From contig JANVYR010000001.1 of the NCBI GenBank assembly GCA_030059665.1, positions 241,184 through 305,183 on the forward strand: DNA of 64,000 nt, read 5' to 3'. Shown here in pieces: positions 1 through 8,944 of this stretch. The DNA comes from Candidatus Calditenuis fumarioli (GTDB lineage Archaea; Thermoproteota; Nitrososphaeria_A; Caldarchaeales; Calditenuaceae). The stretch's first letter is position 1. Every line of letters begins with the position of its first letter. The translations under genes were made by a program, and so were the position numbers. The notes under the pieces are model-generated. The model saw nothing but the letters and a program-made list of their open reading frames with translations, was not told the DNA's origin and made no database searches.

Positions 1-240
1 ACTGTAGAGGACTGCAGGGTTGCGGTCGCCTTCGCCGACGGCTTGAGGCCCGGTAGGCTGAGGGACGTTGAGGACGCGGTGAGGGGGAAGAGGGTAGACG
101 CGGTTAGGGCCGCAGACGTTGAGGATGCGGTGAGGAGGTCTATCAGGCCTGCGGGTGACGTCCACTTCCCCTCGGAGTACAGGAGGAAGGTCACGTCAAG
201 GGTCACGGCCCTGATGCTCTCGGAGGTGTTAGGCGCGTGA
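1..240 (+). CDS. Molybdenum hydroxylase FAD-binding subunit (C-terminal fragment)
   Basis: Only the last 79 codons are inside the window; the gene begins upstream. The fragment matches the C-terminal domain of CO dehydrogenase/xanthine dehydrogenase medium chains: a beta-rich stretch (TVEDCRVAVAFADG), a helical segment with DVEDAVR repeats, and the terminal SEYRRKV motif that precedes the last helix in this family. In the enzyme this subunit carries electrons from the 2Fe-2S clusters to FAD. Its TGA stop (238-240) overlaps the ATG of the next gene, so it is translationally coupled to the 2Fe-2S and molybdopterin subunits that follow. Family assignment is firm; the substrate cannot be told from this piece. 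Confidence 0.85.
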   Translation, partial: TVEDCRVAVAFADGLRPGRLRDVEDAVRGKRVDAVRAADVEDAVRRSIRPAGDVHFPSEYRRKVTSRVTALMLSEVLGA

Positions 241-695
241 TGGTCGAGCTGAAGGTTAACGGAAGGCCTTACCGGGTCGAGGTAACCGAGAACGAGCTGC
301 TGGTGGACGTCCTCCGTTACAGGCTCGGGTTCATGGGAGTCAAACAGGGTTGCGGCGAGGGCGATTGCGGCCTCTGCCTCGTGCTGATGAACGGCAGGCC
401 CGTGCACTCATGCCTCATCCCCGCCTGGAGGGCCGACGGCAGCGATATCGTCACGGTTGAGGGCATAGGCTCCGAGACCTCTCTCCACCCGGTGCAGAGG
501 GCCTTCATAGACCAGGGGGCCGTCCAGTGCGGCTTCTGCATACCCGCGGCTGTCCTCATCGGGAAGTGGCTGCTGGACAGAGGGCTGGCGGGCGACAGGG
601 AGACCGTCAGGTGGGCATACAGGGGCCTCCTCTGCCGCTGCGGCTCCTACCTGCGCTTCGAGGAGGCCGTCGCGCAGGCCTCGCGGGGTGGGTAG
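240..695 (+). CDS. Molybdenum hydroxylase 2Fe-2S subunit (set 1)
   Basis: 151-residue small subunit of a xanthine dehydrogenase/CO dehydrogenase-type hydroxylase. It holds two 2Fe-2S clusters that pass electrons from the molybdenum site to FAD. The plant-type ferredoxin cluster is bound by Cys38, Cys43, Cys46 and Cys58 (GCGEGDCGLC then HSC). The C-terminal helical domain has Cys97, Cys100 (QCGFC), Cys132 and Cys134 (CRC). All eight ligands are present and the length is typical. ATG at 240 is chosen; a GTG at 237 is the alternative. The gene overlaps the FAD subunit and is followed 3 nt later by the large subunit, so the three form one operon. Confidence 0.93.
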   Translation: MVELKVNGRPYRVEVTENELLVDVLRYRLGFMGVKQGCGEGDCGLCLVLMNGRPVHSCLIPAWRADGSDIVTVEGIGSETSLHPVQRAFIDQGAVQCGFCIPAAVLIGKWLLDRGLAGDRETVRWAYRGLLCRCGSYLRFEEAVAQASRGG

Positions 696-698
696 CGG

Positions 699-3044
699 AT
701 GGACGAGGAGACGATCAAGCGGTTCGAGCAGATCCTGAAGGCGAGGGAGTTCTACGTGGTGGGCAAGAAGGTGGCGAGGGTCGACGCGCTGGACGCGGTC
801 CTCGGCAGACCGATGTACACGACCGACCTCCTCACGTCGAAGGCGCTCTACGTGAGGGCAGTCAGGTCACCGCATCCGCACGCGCTGATCAGGTCGATCG
901 ACTCTTCAGCGACGAGGTCCGTTAGGGGCGTGGTCGACGTGATAACGCACAGGGAGATACCGGGCGTCAACGACGCGGGATCGCTCACCTCCGACAGGCC
1001 GCTGCTTGCCGTCGACAGGGTCAGGCACTACGGAGAGGCGGTGGCGCTGGTGGTGGGCGAGGATGAGGTCTCCGTGGACGAGGGCATAGCCGCGTTCAGG
1101 GTGGAGTACGAGCCGCTGCCCGCGGTCTTCGACCCGGTGGAGGCCCTGAAGCCTGACGCCCCCAGGATCCAGGAGCAGGGGAACCTGATCAACCACGTCA
1201 AGATCAGGAAGGGTAACGTCGAGGAGGGCTTCTCGGCATCGGACGTCGTGATCAGGAACGAGTACAGGACGCCCTTCATGGACGGCGTTCCGATGGAGAT
1301 CGAGGTGGCCTACGCTTACCCCGAGCCCGACGGGACGATAACCTGCATCGCCTCGATGCAGAACCCGTTCGACGTTTACAATAAGGTGACGAAGGTCCTC
1401 GGTCTCCCGCCCGAGAAGGTCAGGGTCATCCAGGCGGCCACCGGCGGAGGTTTCGGGCCCAAGTCCGACGAGTCGCCGATAGACGTGGCAGCCTACGCGG
1501 CCCTCGCCGCCTACAGGAACAGGAGGCCGGCCCTCGCTACCTTCACACGGGAGGAGGCCATGGCGGTCCAGACGAAGAGGCACAGCTTCCGGATCGTCAA
1601 CGAGACCGGAGCCACCTCCGACGGGAGGCTGCTGGCGTGGAGGTCGACGCTTTACCTGACCAACGGCCCCTACTACTCCAAGGGCCACCTGGTCATCCAG
1701 AGGGCCACGTTCCACTGCACCGGACCCTACGAGGTGCCGAACGTCTGGGCCGACGGGTACGCCGTCCTCACCAACAACACCCTCGCCGGCTCCACCAGAG
1801 GCTTCGGGGCGCCCGAGGCCCACTTCGCGGCCGAGGTCCAGATGGACGTCCTGGCCGAGAAGCTCGGGATGGACCCGCTGGAGCTGAGGATGAAGAACAT
1901 GCTCAGGCCCGGCTCCCTGACGGCGACGTCCCAGAGGATAGACGACGACGGACTCGTCAGGTGCGTCGAGGCCGCGGCCAGGCTCTCGAGGTGGACCGAG
2001 AGGAGGAGGGAGCACGAGCAGTTCAACCGCGCCAACGGTCGGTACAGGAGGGGCATAGGGATAGCGCTGCTTTACCACGGCAACACCCTCGGCCCCGAGG
2101 GCGAAGACTACGCGGTCGTTCACCTCTCCGTCGACGAGAGGGGGAAAGTCAAGCTCCAGACCGGTCTGACGGAGTACGGGACTGGAGCGCTGACGTCGCT
2201 GGCCATCCTCGTCGCGGAGGCCCTTGGGATCGACGTCAGGGACGTGGAGCTTCTCAGGCCCGACACCAGGGCTGTCAGGAACCCCGGGCCAACGGTTGCC
2301 TCGAGGACGACCGTGATCGGAGGGAGGGCTGCGCTCGACGCAGCGGCCAAGCTCAGGGCGATCCTCGACCCGATAGCGGCGGAGCTCCTCGGCTGCCGTC
2401 AGGACGAGCTCGTCTACAGGGACGGGAAGGTTATGGTGGCCGGAGATCCCAACCGCTCGATCTCGTTCAGGGAGCTCGTGAGGAGGGCGATCGGGATGGG
2501 GCTCGAGCTGAAGGTCGAGGGGTTCTACAAGGCTCCCGATACGAAGTGGGACAAGGAGACGGGCCAGGGCGCGCCGTACAACCAGTACACCTTCGGCGCC
2601 CTCGTCTCCGAGGTCGAGGTCGACCTGCTCACTGGCGCGGTGAGGGTGCTCAGGATGACCGCGGTCTACGACGTGGGGAAGGCGATCAACCCGCTAGGGC
2701 TCAAGGCCCTCATCGAGGGCGGCTCCATCATGGGCCTGGGTCACGCGCTGACGGAGGAGTTCCTGCTCTCCGACGGGGTTCCCGTGACTTTAGGCTTTCA
2801 GGGCTACAGCATACCTACCTCCGTCGAGTCGCCCTTCGAGATAGTCCAGGAGGTGGTGGAGTCGGAGGGGAAGATCGGCGCGCTCGGTGCAAAGGCGATG
2901 GGCGAGATCCCTGTAGTTCTACCGATGGCCTCGATAGCGAACGCCGTGGCCCACGCCATCGGCTACCACATCAAGGAGACGCCCCTGAAGCCGAGCAGGA
3001 TCTTGGAGGCGCTGGAGGAGCTAGGGATCGCTTACAGGCCCTGA
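699..3044 (+). CDS. Molybdenum hydroxylase large (molybdopterin) subunit, set 1
   Basis: 781-residue catalytic subunit binding molybdopterin cytosine dinucleotide. The N-terminal 'hammerhead' domain (about residues 25-130) is followed by the two Mo-binding domains. Visible landmarks are TGGGFGPKSD in the first Mo domain, the substrate-loop GSTRGFGAPE, and GAKAMGEIP near the C-terminus, which contains the conserved active-site glutamate. The loop is of xanthine dehydrogenase type and lacks the AYxCSFR motif of form I CO dehydrogenase, so a heteroaromatic or aldehyde substrate is more likely than CO. The usual GGAFGGK is altered to GGGFGPK. It lies 3 nt after the 2Fe-2S gene. The substrate is not determined. 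Confidence 0.9.
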   Translation: MDEETIKRFEQILKAREFYVVGKKVARVDALDAVLGRPMYTTDLLTSKALYVRAVRSPHPHALIRSIDSSATRSVRGVVDVITHREIPGVNDAGSLTSDRPLLAVDRVRHYGEAVALVVGEDEVSVDEGIAAFRVEYEPLPAVFDPVEALKPDAPRIQEQGNLINHVKIRKGNVEEGFSASDVVIRNEYRTPFMDGVPMEIEVAYAYPEPDGTITCIASMQNPFDVYNKVTKVLGLPPEKVRVIQAATGGGFGPKSDESPIDVAAYAALAAYRNRRPALATFTREEAMAVQTKRHSFRIVNETGATSDGRLLAWRSTLYLTNGPYYSKGHLVIQRATFHCTGPYEVPNVWADGYAVLTNNTLAGSTRGFGAPEAHFAAEVQMDVLAEKLGMDPLELRMKNMLRPGSLTATSQRIDDDGLVRCVEAAARLSRWTERRREHEQFNRANGRYRRGIGIALLYHGNTLGPEGEDYAVVHLSVDERGKVKLQTGLTEYGTGALTSLAILVAEALGIDVRDVELLRPDTRAVRNPGPTVASRTTVIGGRAALDAAAKLRAILDPIAAELLGCRQDELVYRDGKVMVAGDPNRSISFRELVRRAIGMGLELKVEGFYKAPDTKWDKETGQGAPYNQYTFGALVSEVEVDLLTGAVRVLRMTAVYDVGKAINPLGLKALIEGGSIMGLGHALTEEFLLSDGVPVTLGFQGYSIPTSVESPFEIVQEVVESEGKIGALGAKAMGEIPVVLPMASIANAVAHAIGYHIKETPLKPSRILEALEELGIAYRP

Positions 3045-3107
3045 GACCGTCGACCCAAGAGATAGGTTATCTCGAGGACCGTTCGGGTGAGGAGCCCGGT
3101 GGGCGGC

Positions 3108-4067
3108 ATGCCGGGAGAGCTCGTGGTGGTGGCCCTCGGCGGTAACGCGCTCCTGCAGAGAGGTCAGCGCGGAACCTTCGAGGAGCAGTACGCGAACGTC
3201 CAGGAGACCTCGAGGTACCTCGCCGATCTGGTCGAGAGGGGCTACAGGCTCGTGATAACGCACGGCAACGGTCCGCAGGTGGGGGCCACGATGCTACGCC
3301 ACGACGCGGGCCTGAAGCTCTACAACGTCCCACCCTTCCCGATGGACGTCTGCGGCGCCGAGACGCAGGGCTTCATCGGTTACATGATCCAGCAGGCGCT
3401 CAGGACCGAGCTGAAACACAGGGGTATCGACAAGTACGTGATAACGGTGATCACCCGCGTCATCGTCGACGAGAACGACCCGGCCTTCCGTAACCCGACC
3501 AAACCGGTAGGCCCCTTCTACACGAGGGAGGAGATGGAGAGGATGAAGGCCGAGCATCCGGAGTTCGTCTTCAAGGAGGACAAGGCGAGGGGAGGGTGGA
3601 GGAGGGTGGTGCCTTCGCCAGATCCGAAGATCATCGCGGAGCGGCACGCCATCAGGACGCTCGTCGACGCGGGCTTCATCGTCGTCGCCTGCGGTGGCGG
3701 AGGGATCCCCATCATCGAGAAGGACGGTTGGAGGGCCGTAGGCGTCGAGGCCGTGATCGACAAGGACCTGGCCAGCGAGCGGCTGGCGACCCTGATCAGG
3801 GCCGACTACCTCGTGATCTTGACCGACGTTGACGGCGCCTACCTCGACTTCGGCAAGCCCACACAGAGGAGACTGGGAGTCGTGAGGGTTAGCGAGCTGA
3901 AGCGGTACTACGAGGAGGGGCACTTCGGTGAGGGGAGCATGGGGCCGAAGGTGCTGGCGGCGATCAGGTTCATCGAGAACGGAGGGAAGAGGGCTGTGAT
4001 CGCGGAGAGGTCCCAGGTCCTCGCAGCCGTCGAGGGGAAGGCCGGCACCCAGGTCTACCCCGATTGA
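3108..4067 (+). CDS. arcC: Carbamate kinase
   Basis: About 319 residues of the amino-acid kinase fold. The enzyme interconverts carbamoyl phosphate plus ADP with carbamate plus ATP, and usually closes catabolic routes that generate carbamoyl phosphate. Landmarks are [11 protein letters not shown] at the N-terminus, THGNGPQVG, the ACGGGGIP glycine loop, and [13 protein letters not shown], all characteristic of ArcC. ATG at 3108 is preferred because GGTGGG lies just upstream and the sequence then starts with the first beta strand; GTG at 3087 would add seven residues. The gene is co-directional with the upstream hydroxylase (gap 63 nt), and the neighbouring carbamoyltransferase faces it. A catabolic, ATP-forming role is inferred from this context. 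Confidence 0.93.
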   Translation: MPGELVVVALGGNALLQRGQRGTFEEQYANVQETSRYLADLVERGYRLVITHGNGPQVGATMLRHDAGLKLYNVPPFPMDVCGAETQGFIGYMIQQALRTELKHRGIDKYVITVITRVIVDENDPAFRNPTKPVGPFYTREEMERMKAEHPEFVFKEDKARGGWRRVVPSPDPKIIAERHAIRTLVDAGFIVVACGGGGIPIIEKDGWRAVGVEAVIDKDLASERLATLIRADYLVILTDVDGAYLDFGKPTQRRLGVVRVSELKRYYEEGHFGEGSMGPKVLAAIRFIENGGKRAVIAERSQVLAAVEGKAGTQVYPD

Positions 4068-4117
4068 GGGAACGTGAGGGAAAGAACCCGAGGGAGTTAG
4101 CTTCGCTGCGCGCCCGG

Positions 4118-5137
4118 TCAGATCCTGTTGCCAGCGACGAGCGCCAGCACCGCAGCCCTGACGTAGACGAGGTTCTCGGCCTGGTCGTAGATCACGCTCC
4201 TCGGGCCGTCCATCACGTCGTCGTCCGCCTCCTGCCCCCTGAACACCGGAAGGACGTGGGTGACTATACCGTGCCTGTCCATCAGGTCCGTCAGCTCCCT
4301 CGTCAGCCTCCAATCGATGAACCTCCTGTGGAGCTCCAGCTCTTTCTCCCTGCCGAACCTGTTCAGGCCCTCCATCACGCAGGCGTGGCTCGCCCAGCTC
4401 CTCGGGAAGACGACGTGCGCACCGGTCAGGGCCTCCTTGAGGTCGTGCGAAATCTCGAGCGATCCTCCCGAATCCCGGGCGTTCTCCTTCGCCTGGGCCA
4501 CGAGCCGCTCGTCAAGCTCGAACCCCGGTGGATGCGCGAGGACCACGTCCATCCCGTACCTCGTGGCTATCAGCATCTCGTCCTGGACGCTCCCCCAGCT
4601 CCTGATCCGGTCGCTGTAGGCCCACATGATCACGTACTTCTTTCCCTCGACCTTGCCCCTGAACTTCTCGGCGATGGTGAAGAGGTCCGTGATCGCCTGC
4701 GTCGGGTGGTACATGTCGTCGGCCATGTTTATCACTGGAATCTTCGCGTGCTCGGCGTACTCCCTGATTATCGCGTTCCCGCGGCCGTAGACGTAGTCAA
4801 CCGCCGACTCGAGGATCCTGACGCCAAGCGCGTGACCGAAGCGCTCGTACATCTTCGCCATGTCCTTGACCGATTCACCCTCTGCACCGCGCGTCGTGGC
4901 GAAGTCGATGAACTGGGCGTGTCCTCCCAGCAGCGTTGCAGCGGCCTCGAAGCTCGCCCTCGTCCTGGTGGAGGTGTTGTAGAAGAGCATGAAGAAGGTC
5001 CTGTTCTTGAAGAGCTCGGGTACGTGGCCCGCGTAACGCCAGAGCTTGATCTGACGAGCGAGGTCCATCACCATGTCCAGCTCCTCGACCTCCCACTCTT
5101 GTGTAGAGATCAGGTCCTTTCCATACAGGTCCACCAT
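4118..5137 (-). CDS. Knotted-type carbamoyltransferase (AOTC/SOTC/YgeW-like)
   Basis: 339 residues of the aspartate/ornithine carbamoyltransferase superfamily. The carbamoyl-phosphate motif STRTR is at residues 56-60 and HPTQ at 144-147. The WAYSDRIRSWGSVQDEM region, the following TRYGMDVVLAHPPG and the SGGSLEISHDL segment resemble the knotted group (acetyl-/succinylornithine transcarbamylases and YgeW) more than classical ornithine transcarbamylase. The C-terminal HCLP motif appears as HVLP (294-297). The gene lies opposite arcC (51-nt gap) and between two molybdenum hydroxylase sets. It may produce carbamoyl phosphate phosphorolytically from a ureido compound for ArcC, or act in arginine synthesis with argG (20628-21815). 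The acceptor substrate is unknown. Confidence 0.8.
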   Translation of the reverse strand: MVDLYGKDLISTQEWEVEELDMVMDLARQIKLWRYAGHVPELFKNRTFFMLFYNTSTRTRASFEAAATLLGGHAQFIDFATTRGAEGESVKDMAKMYERFGHALGVRILESAVDYVYGRGNAIIREYAEHAKIPVINMADDMYHPTQAITDLFTIAEKFRGKVEGKKYVIMWAYSDRIRSWGSVQDEMLIATRYGMDVVLAHPPGFELDERLVAQAKENARDSGGSLEISHDLKEALTGAHVVFPRSWASHACVMEGLNRFGREKELELHRRFIDWRLTRELTDLMDRHGIVTHVLPVFRGQEADDDVMDGPRSVIYDQAENLVYVRAAVLALVAGNRI

Positions 5138-5274
5138 TTCGGCACAACACGTGTTTTCGTCAATTTGTAAGTGATGTCCAGCCGAAGGACCATGCGACAG
5201 CGTGAAGCCAGTTTAACGAAAACATCGATCGAGTTCGCAGATGTGGGGCTCGGGCATCGCGTCCTACGTCAACG

Positions 5275-5286
5275 ATCAACGTTGAT
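5275..5286. promoter_or_regulatory. 12-bp palindrome in the divergent promoter region
   Basis: ATCAACGTTGAT is a perfect palindrome in the 167-bp gap between the divergent carbamoyltransferase and the second hydroxylase operon, about 20 nt before the probable TTG start at 5305. A half-copy, GTCAAC, sits just upstream. Position and symmetry suit a repressor or activator site controlling both directions, but no regulator gene is next to it, so this is a proposal. Confidence 0.4.
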
Positions 5287-5304
5287 ATCCTGCGCCCGAG
5301 ATCG

Positions 5305-5787
5305 TTGTACGGATTGAAGTTTCCCCACTCCGCAAGAACGCGGGAGATAAGGTTCGTTCTGAACGGCAGTGAGACCTCGGTCAGGGTGCCCCCCGGGTAC
5401 ACGCTGCTGGAGACCTTGAGGTACGTGCTGAGGATGACCGGGACGAAGGAGGGCTGCGCCCGGGGAGACTGCGGCGAGTGCACCGTCCTCGTCGACGGAG
5501 TTCCTGTCCACGCCTGCCTGACGCTCATGTCCCAGGTTGAGGGGCGGAGCGTTTTGACGGTGGAGGGGATAGACAGGCAGCACAGGCTGATCAGGGCATT
5601 CGTCGAGGAGGGCGCTGTCCAGTGCGGTCACTGCACGCCCGGCATCGTGGTGGCGGCGTACCACCTGCTGAGCCAGGTTCCCAGGCCCACAGAGGAGCAG
5701 GTGCGGGAGGCCCTCAGGGGAAACCTCTGCAGGTGCACCGGATACGTGAAGATAATTCGAGCGGTCCTTAAGGCGGGTGAGGCTTGA
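5305..5787 (+). CDS. Molybdenum hydroxylase 2Fe-2S subunit (set 2)
   Basis: 160-residue small subunit of the second molybdenum hydroxylase. Cluster ligands are Cys51, Cys56, Cys59 and Cys71 (GCARGDCGEC, HAC), then Cys107, Cys110 (QCGHC), Cys142 and Cys144 (CRC). QCGHCTPG and NLCRCTGY are the classic motifs, so this copy is closer to canonical xanthine dehydrogenase than set 1. No ATG or GTG precedes the conserved REIRFVLNG segment in frame; TTG at 5305 or 5314 must be the start. The stop overlaps the FAD subunit start region. It is the first gene of an S-M-L operon that continues into an amidohydrolase. Confidence 0.92.
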   Translation: MYGLKFPHSARTREIRFVLNGSETSVRVPPGYTLLETLRYVLRMTGTKEGCARGDCGECTVLVDGVPVHACLTLMSQVEGRSVLTVEGIDRQHRLIRAFVEEGAVQCGHCTPGIVVAAYHLLSQVPRPTEEQVREALRGNLCRCTGYVKIIRAVLKAGEA

Positions 5788-5789
5788 CG

Positions 5790-6668
5790 ATGCAGCACCT
5801 CGCGGACGTCGAGGTCTACTCCGTCAGGACGTTGCGAGAGGCGTTGGAGCTCCTCTCCTCCGTCAAGGGGCTGAGGGTCATAGCTGGTGGGACCGATCTG
5901 ATAGTCCAGCTCAAGACTGGTGTTGTGCCGAAGACGAACCTCCTCGACGTCTCAAGGGTCGACGAGCTGAGGTACGTCAGGTTCGAGGACGGCATCCTCA
6001 GGATCGGCGCGTTGACGACCTTCATGGAGATCTACAGGTCGGAGCTCGTGAGGAGGCACGCTCCCCTGCTCGCCGAGGCGGCGTTCACGGTCGGTTCCTT
6101 CCAGATCATGAACAAGGGCACCATCGGCGGAAACATCGTCAACGCCTCGCCAGCAGCTGACTCGCTACCTCCGCTTTACGCGCTGAACGCGGAGCTCAAA
6201 ATCGTCGGACCCAGGGGCGAGAGGTTCGTGAGGATTCAGGACTTCTACAAGGGTTACAAGAAGCTCGACCTGATGGCCGACGAGCTGGTCGCGGAGGTCA
6301 GGATCAGGCCACCTGGTGAAGGATACGTAGGCCACTTCTTCAAGCACGGTCTGAGGAGGGGCGACGCGATCGCTGTGGTGAATGGCGCTGTACTGCTTAG
6401 GCTGTCCCCTGAAGGGATCGTGAGGGACGCCCGGGTAGCCCTCGGTGCGGTGGCCCCAACCGTTGTCAGGTCACCCAGCTCCGAGAGGGTGCTCGTGGGA
6501 TCCAGACTGAGCCCGGAAGTGATGTGGAGGGCTGCGGAGGCGGTGGTGAACGACATATCTCCGATCGACGACGTGAGGGGAAGCGCTGCCTACAGGAGGG
6601 AACTCTCGGTCAACTACGTCTTCATGACGCTTTACCGGATCGCGAGGGAAACCGGGGTGGTGGCGTGA
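5790..6668 (+). CDS. Molybdenum hydroxylase FAD-binding subunit (set 2)
   Basis: 292 residues, usual length for the medium chain. The PCMH-type FAD fold is marked by LRVIAGGTDLIVQLK near residue 30 (AGGTDL binds FAD) and by GTIGGNIVNASPAADS, the second flavin motif (TIGGN). The C-terminal CO-dehydrogenase flavoprotein domain begins around residue 175 and ends with the YRRELSVNYVFM helix. ATG at 5790 is chosen; TTG at 5784 overlaps the preceding stop. The gene passes electrons from the 2Fe-2S subunit to its acceptor. It overlaps the large-subunit gene by 4 nt (GTGA), indicating a coupled operon. Confidence 0.93.
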   Translation: MQHLADVEVYSVRTLREALELLSSVKGLRVIAGGTDLIVQLKTGVVPKTNLLDVSRVDELRYVRFEDGILRIGALTTFMEIYRSELVRRHAPLLAEAAFTVGSFQIMNKGTIGGNIVNASPAADSLPPLYALNAELKIVGPRGERFVRIQDFYKGYKKLDLMADELVAEVRIRPPGEGYVGHFFKHGLRRGDAIAVVNGAVLLRLSPEGIVRDARVALGAVAPTVVRSPSSERVLVGSRLSPEVMWRAAEAVVNDISPIDDVRGSAAYRRELSVNYVFMTLYRIARETGVVA

Positions 6669-8944
6669 CCGCGCAGAGGGCGGTGGGCGCACCAGTAGCT
6701 CGGCGGGACGCCTTCGAGAAGGCCGTTGGCGCGGCGAAGTACGCCTCCGACCTGTTCCTGGACGACATGCTCTGGGTGGCAGTCCTGAGGAGCAAATACC
6801 CGCACGCGAGGATCAGGCGTATCGACACCTCCAAGGCCGAGTCCCACCCCAATGTGGTCGCGGTCTTCACGCACAGGGACGTCCCGGTGAACAGGTACGG
6901 CCTCTTCAAGAAGGACAGGCCAGTACTGTGCGACGACAAGGTGCGGTACATAGGTGACCCAATCGCGCTGGTGGCGGCCGAGACGAGGGAGGACGCCCTC
7001 GAGGCCCTGAAGCTGATCGAGGTCGACTACGAGCCCCTCCCTCCGGTGACAGACCCGATCGAGGCGATGAGGCCCGATGCGCCGAAGGTCCACGACGACG
7101 GCAACATATGCAGGGAGGTCCACCTCAGGCTCGGTGACGTTGATGGGGCCTTCGCAAGGGCGGACGTGATAGTCGAGAACACCTACAGGACAGGTGCGCA
7201 GATCCACGCTTACCTCGAGACCGAGGCGGGCATCTCTTACATGGAGGACGGGAAGATCGTGGTGGTCGCGGGAGGCCAGTCGCCGTACAGGGACAGGGCG
7301 GAGATCGCACACGCCCTGAACCTTCCGGAGGAGATGATCAGGGTCGTCACGCCGTACGTGGGAGGTGCCTTCGGAGGGAAGGACGACATAACCGTGCAGA
7401 TCCACCTGGCGCTGGTCACGTGGAAGACCGGCAGGCCCGCGAGGCTCGTCTGGAGCAGGGAGGAGTCGATGATGGCCGGGACCAAGCGCCATCCCGCGAT
7501 CATCAAGATCAGGACGGCCGCGACCAGGGACGGAACGATACTCGCCAACAAGATCGAGATCGTTCTCGACAAGGGCGCGTACACCGCGCTCGGACCGGCG
7601 GTCCTCGACGTCGCGGTCGAGAACTGCAACGGCCCCTACCGGGTTCAGGCGTCCCAGATCGACGCTTACCTCGTCTACACCAACAACATGGTAGCGTCCG
7701 CCTTCAGGGGATTCGGCGCACCCCAGGTGATCTTCGCCATAGAGCGGCAGATGGACCTGCTCGCGAAGAAGTTGGGGATGGATCCGCTGGAGCTGAGGCT
7801 GAAGAACGCCCTTAGGAAGGGCGACCGTTACGTCTTCGGGAACGTCCTCGAGGGGAGCGTCGGCATCGCCCAGTGCCTCGAGGTCGCGAGATCTCACCCA
7901 CTTTGGCGGAGCAGGGGGAGGAACTCGTGCGAGTGGCCCTGGTTGAGGAGGGGCGTTGGTGTTGCGGCCGCCATGAAGGGTTACACGATAGGCGCCCTTC
8001 CCGACAAGGGAGTTGTTGCGCTGGAGCTGCTCAGGGACGGAAGGGTCCTCGTCAAGGGGAGCTTCACCGAGATAGGGCAGGGCGTCATCCAGGCAGTCGC
8101 CCAGATCGCGGCCGACCTCCTCGGGGTGAGCGTGGACGACGTGGAGGTGGTCTTCGCCGACACGGAGGTCACTCCGGACACCAGCGTCACCTCGGCATCG
8201 AGGCAGCTCTTCCTCGCGGGGAACGCGGTGAGGGAGGCCGTCGAGGCCCTCAGGGAGAGGGTGGCAGAGCTGGAGGGGAGGCTGAGCGGGAGGAGGCCGG
8301 CCAGGGTGGAGTTCTCGGGCGGCTGGGTTTTCATCGACTCGGAGAGGAGGTACAGCCTGCAGGAGCTGGCGAGGCTCCTCGAGTCCACCGGGCTCGGTAG
8401 GCAGGTCCTTGGCGTCTACGAGGTCCCACGGGTCGAGCCGCTCCCCGGAACCCTCGAGATACCTCACCTGTTCTACATGTTCGGTGTGACGCTGGCGGAG
8501 GTGCTCGTGAACCTCCTCACCGGCGAGGTGACGGTATCCAAGGTCGTTTCGATCGTCGACGCGGGCAGGGTGATCAACCCCATCACCTTCACGGGTCAGG
8601 TGGAGGGTGCGGTGGCACAGGGGATCGGGTTCGCGCTGATGGAGGACGCCAAGATTCGGGACGGTTACCTGCTCACGAGGGACCTCTCGACGTACCTGAT
8701 CCCGAGCTCGAAGGACGTGCCCGAGATCGAGGTCATACCGGTGGAGACCGAGGAGGCGGAGGGGCCCTTCGGTGCCAAGGGCATAGGAGAGATAGGGATA
8801 ATCTCGGTGGCACCCGCTATACTGAACGCGGTGGCTGATGCGACCGGCGTTGAGCCCAACGCGATACCGCTGACCCACGAGCGCCTCTACTGGCTGCTGA
8901 AGGAGCACGGGCTGGTGGAGCAGCTCAGGAGGGCCTCCACATGA
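6665..8944 (+). CDS. Molybdenum hydroxylase large (molybdopterin) subunit, set 2
   Basis: 759-residue catalytic subunit. The frame is open further upstream, but that stretch overlaps the FAD gene; GTG at 6665, overlapping its stop, begins VTAQRAVGAPVARRDAFEK, the normal N-terminus. GGAFGGKDD is the canonical Mo-cofactor motif, ASAFRGFGAPQ is the xanthine-dehydrogenase-type substrate loop, and GAKGIGEIG contains the catalytic glutamate. A purine or related N-heterocycle is therefore the leading substrate guess; aldehyde or nicotinate-type substrates remain possible. It overlaps the following amidohydrolase (ATGA), so hydroxylation and hydrolysis are co-expressed. Confidence 0.93.
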   Translation: MTAQRAVGAPVARRDAFEKAVGAAKYASDLFLDDMLWVAVLRSKYPHARIRRIDTSKAESHPNVVAVFTHRDVPVNRYGLFKKDRPVLCDDKVRYIGDPIALVAAETREDALEALKLIEVDYEPLPPVTDPIEAMRPDAPKVHDDGNICREVHLRLGDVDGAFARADVIVENTYRTGAQIHAYLETEAGISYMEDGKIVVVAGGQSPYRDRAEIAHALNLPEEMIRVVTPYVGGAFGGKDDITVQIHLALVTWKTGRPARLVWSREESMMAGTKRHPAIIKIRTAATRDGTILANKIEIVLDKGAYTALGPAVLDVAVENCNGPYRVQASQIDAYLVYTNNMVASAFRGFGAPQVIFAIERQMDLLAKKLGMDPLELRLKNALRKGDRYVFGNVLEGSVGIAQCLEVARSHPLWRSRGRNSCEWPWLRRGVGVAAAMKGYTIGALPDKGVVALELLRDGRVLVKGSFTEIGQGVIQAVAQIAADLLGVSVDDVEVVFADTEVTPDTSVTSASRQLFLAGNAVREAVEALRERVAELEGRLSGRRPARVEFSGGWVFIDSERRYSLQELARLLESTGLGRQVLGVYEVPRVEPLPGTLEIPHLFYMFGVTLAEVLVNLLTGEVTVSKVVSIVDAGRVINPITFTGQVEGAVAQGIGFALMEDAKIRDGYLLTRDLSTYLIPSSKDVPEIEVIPVETEEAEGPFGAKGIGEIGIISVAPAILNAVADATGVEPNAIPLTHERLYWLLKEHGLVEQLRRAST

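Noticed and set aside
699-3044. Aerobic CO dehydrogenase (form I) assignment for the first large subunit
   Set aside because: The AYxCSFR active-site loop is absent; the loop is of xanthine dehydrogenase type.
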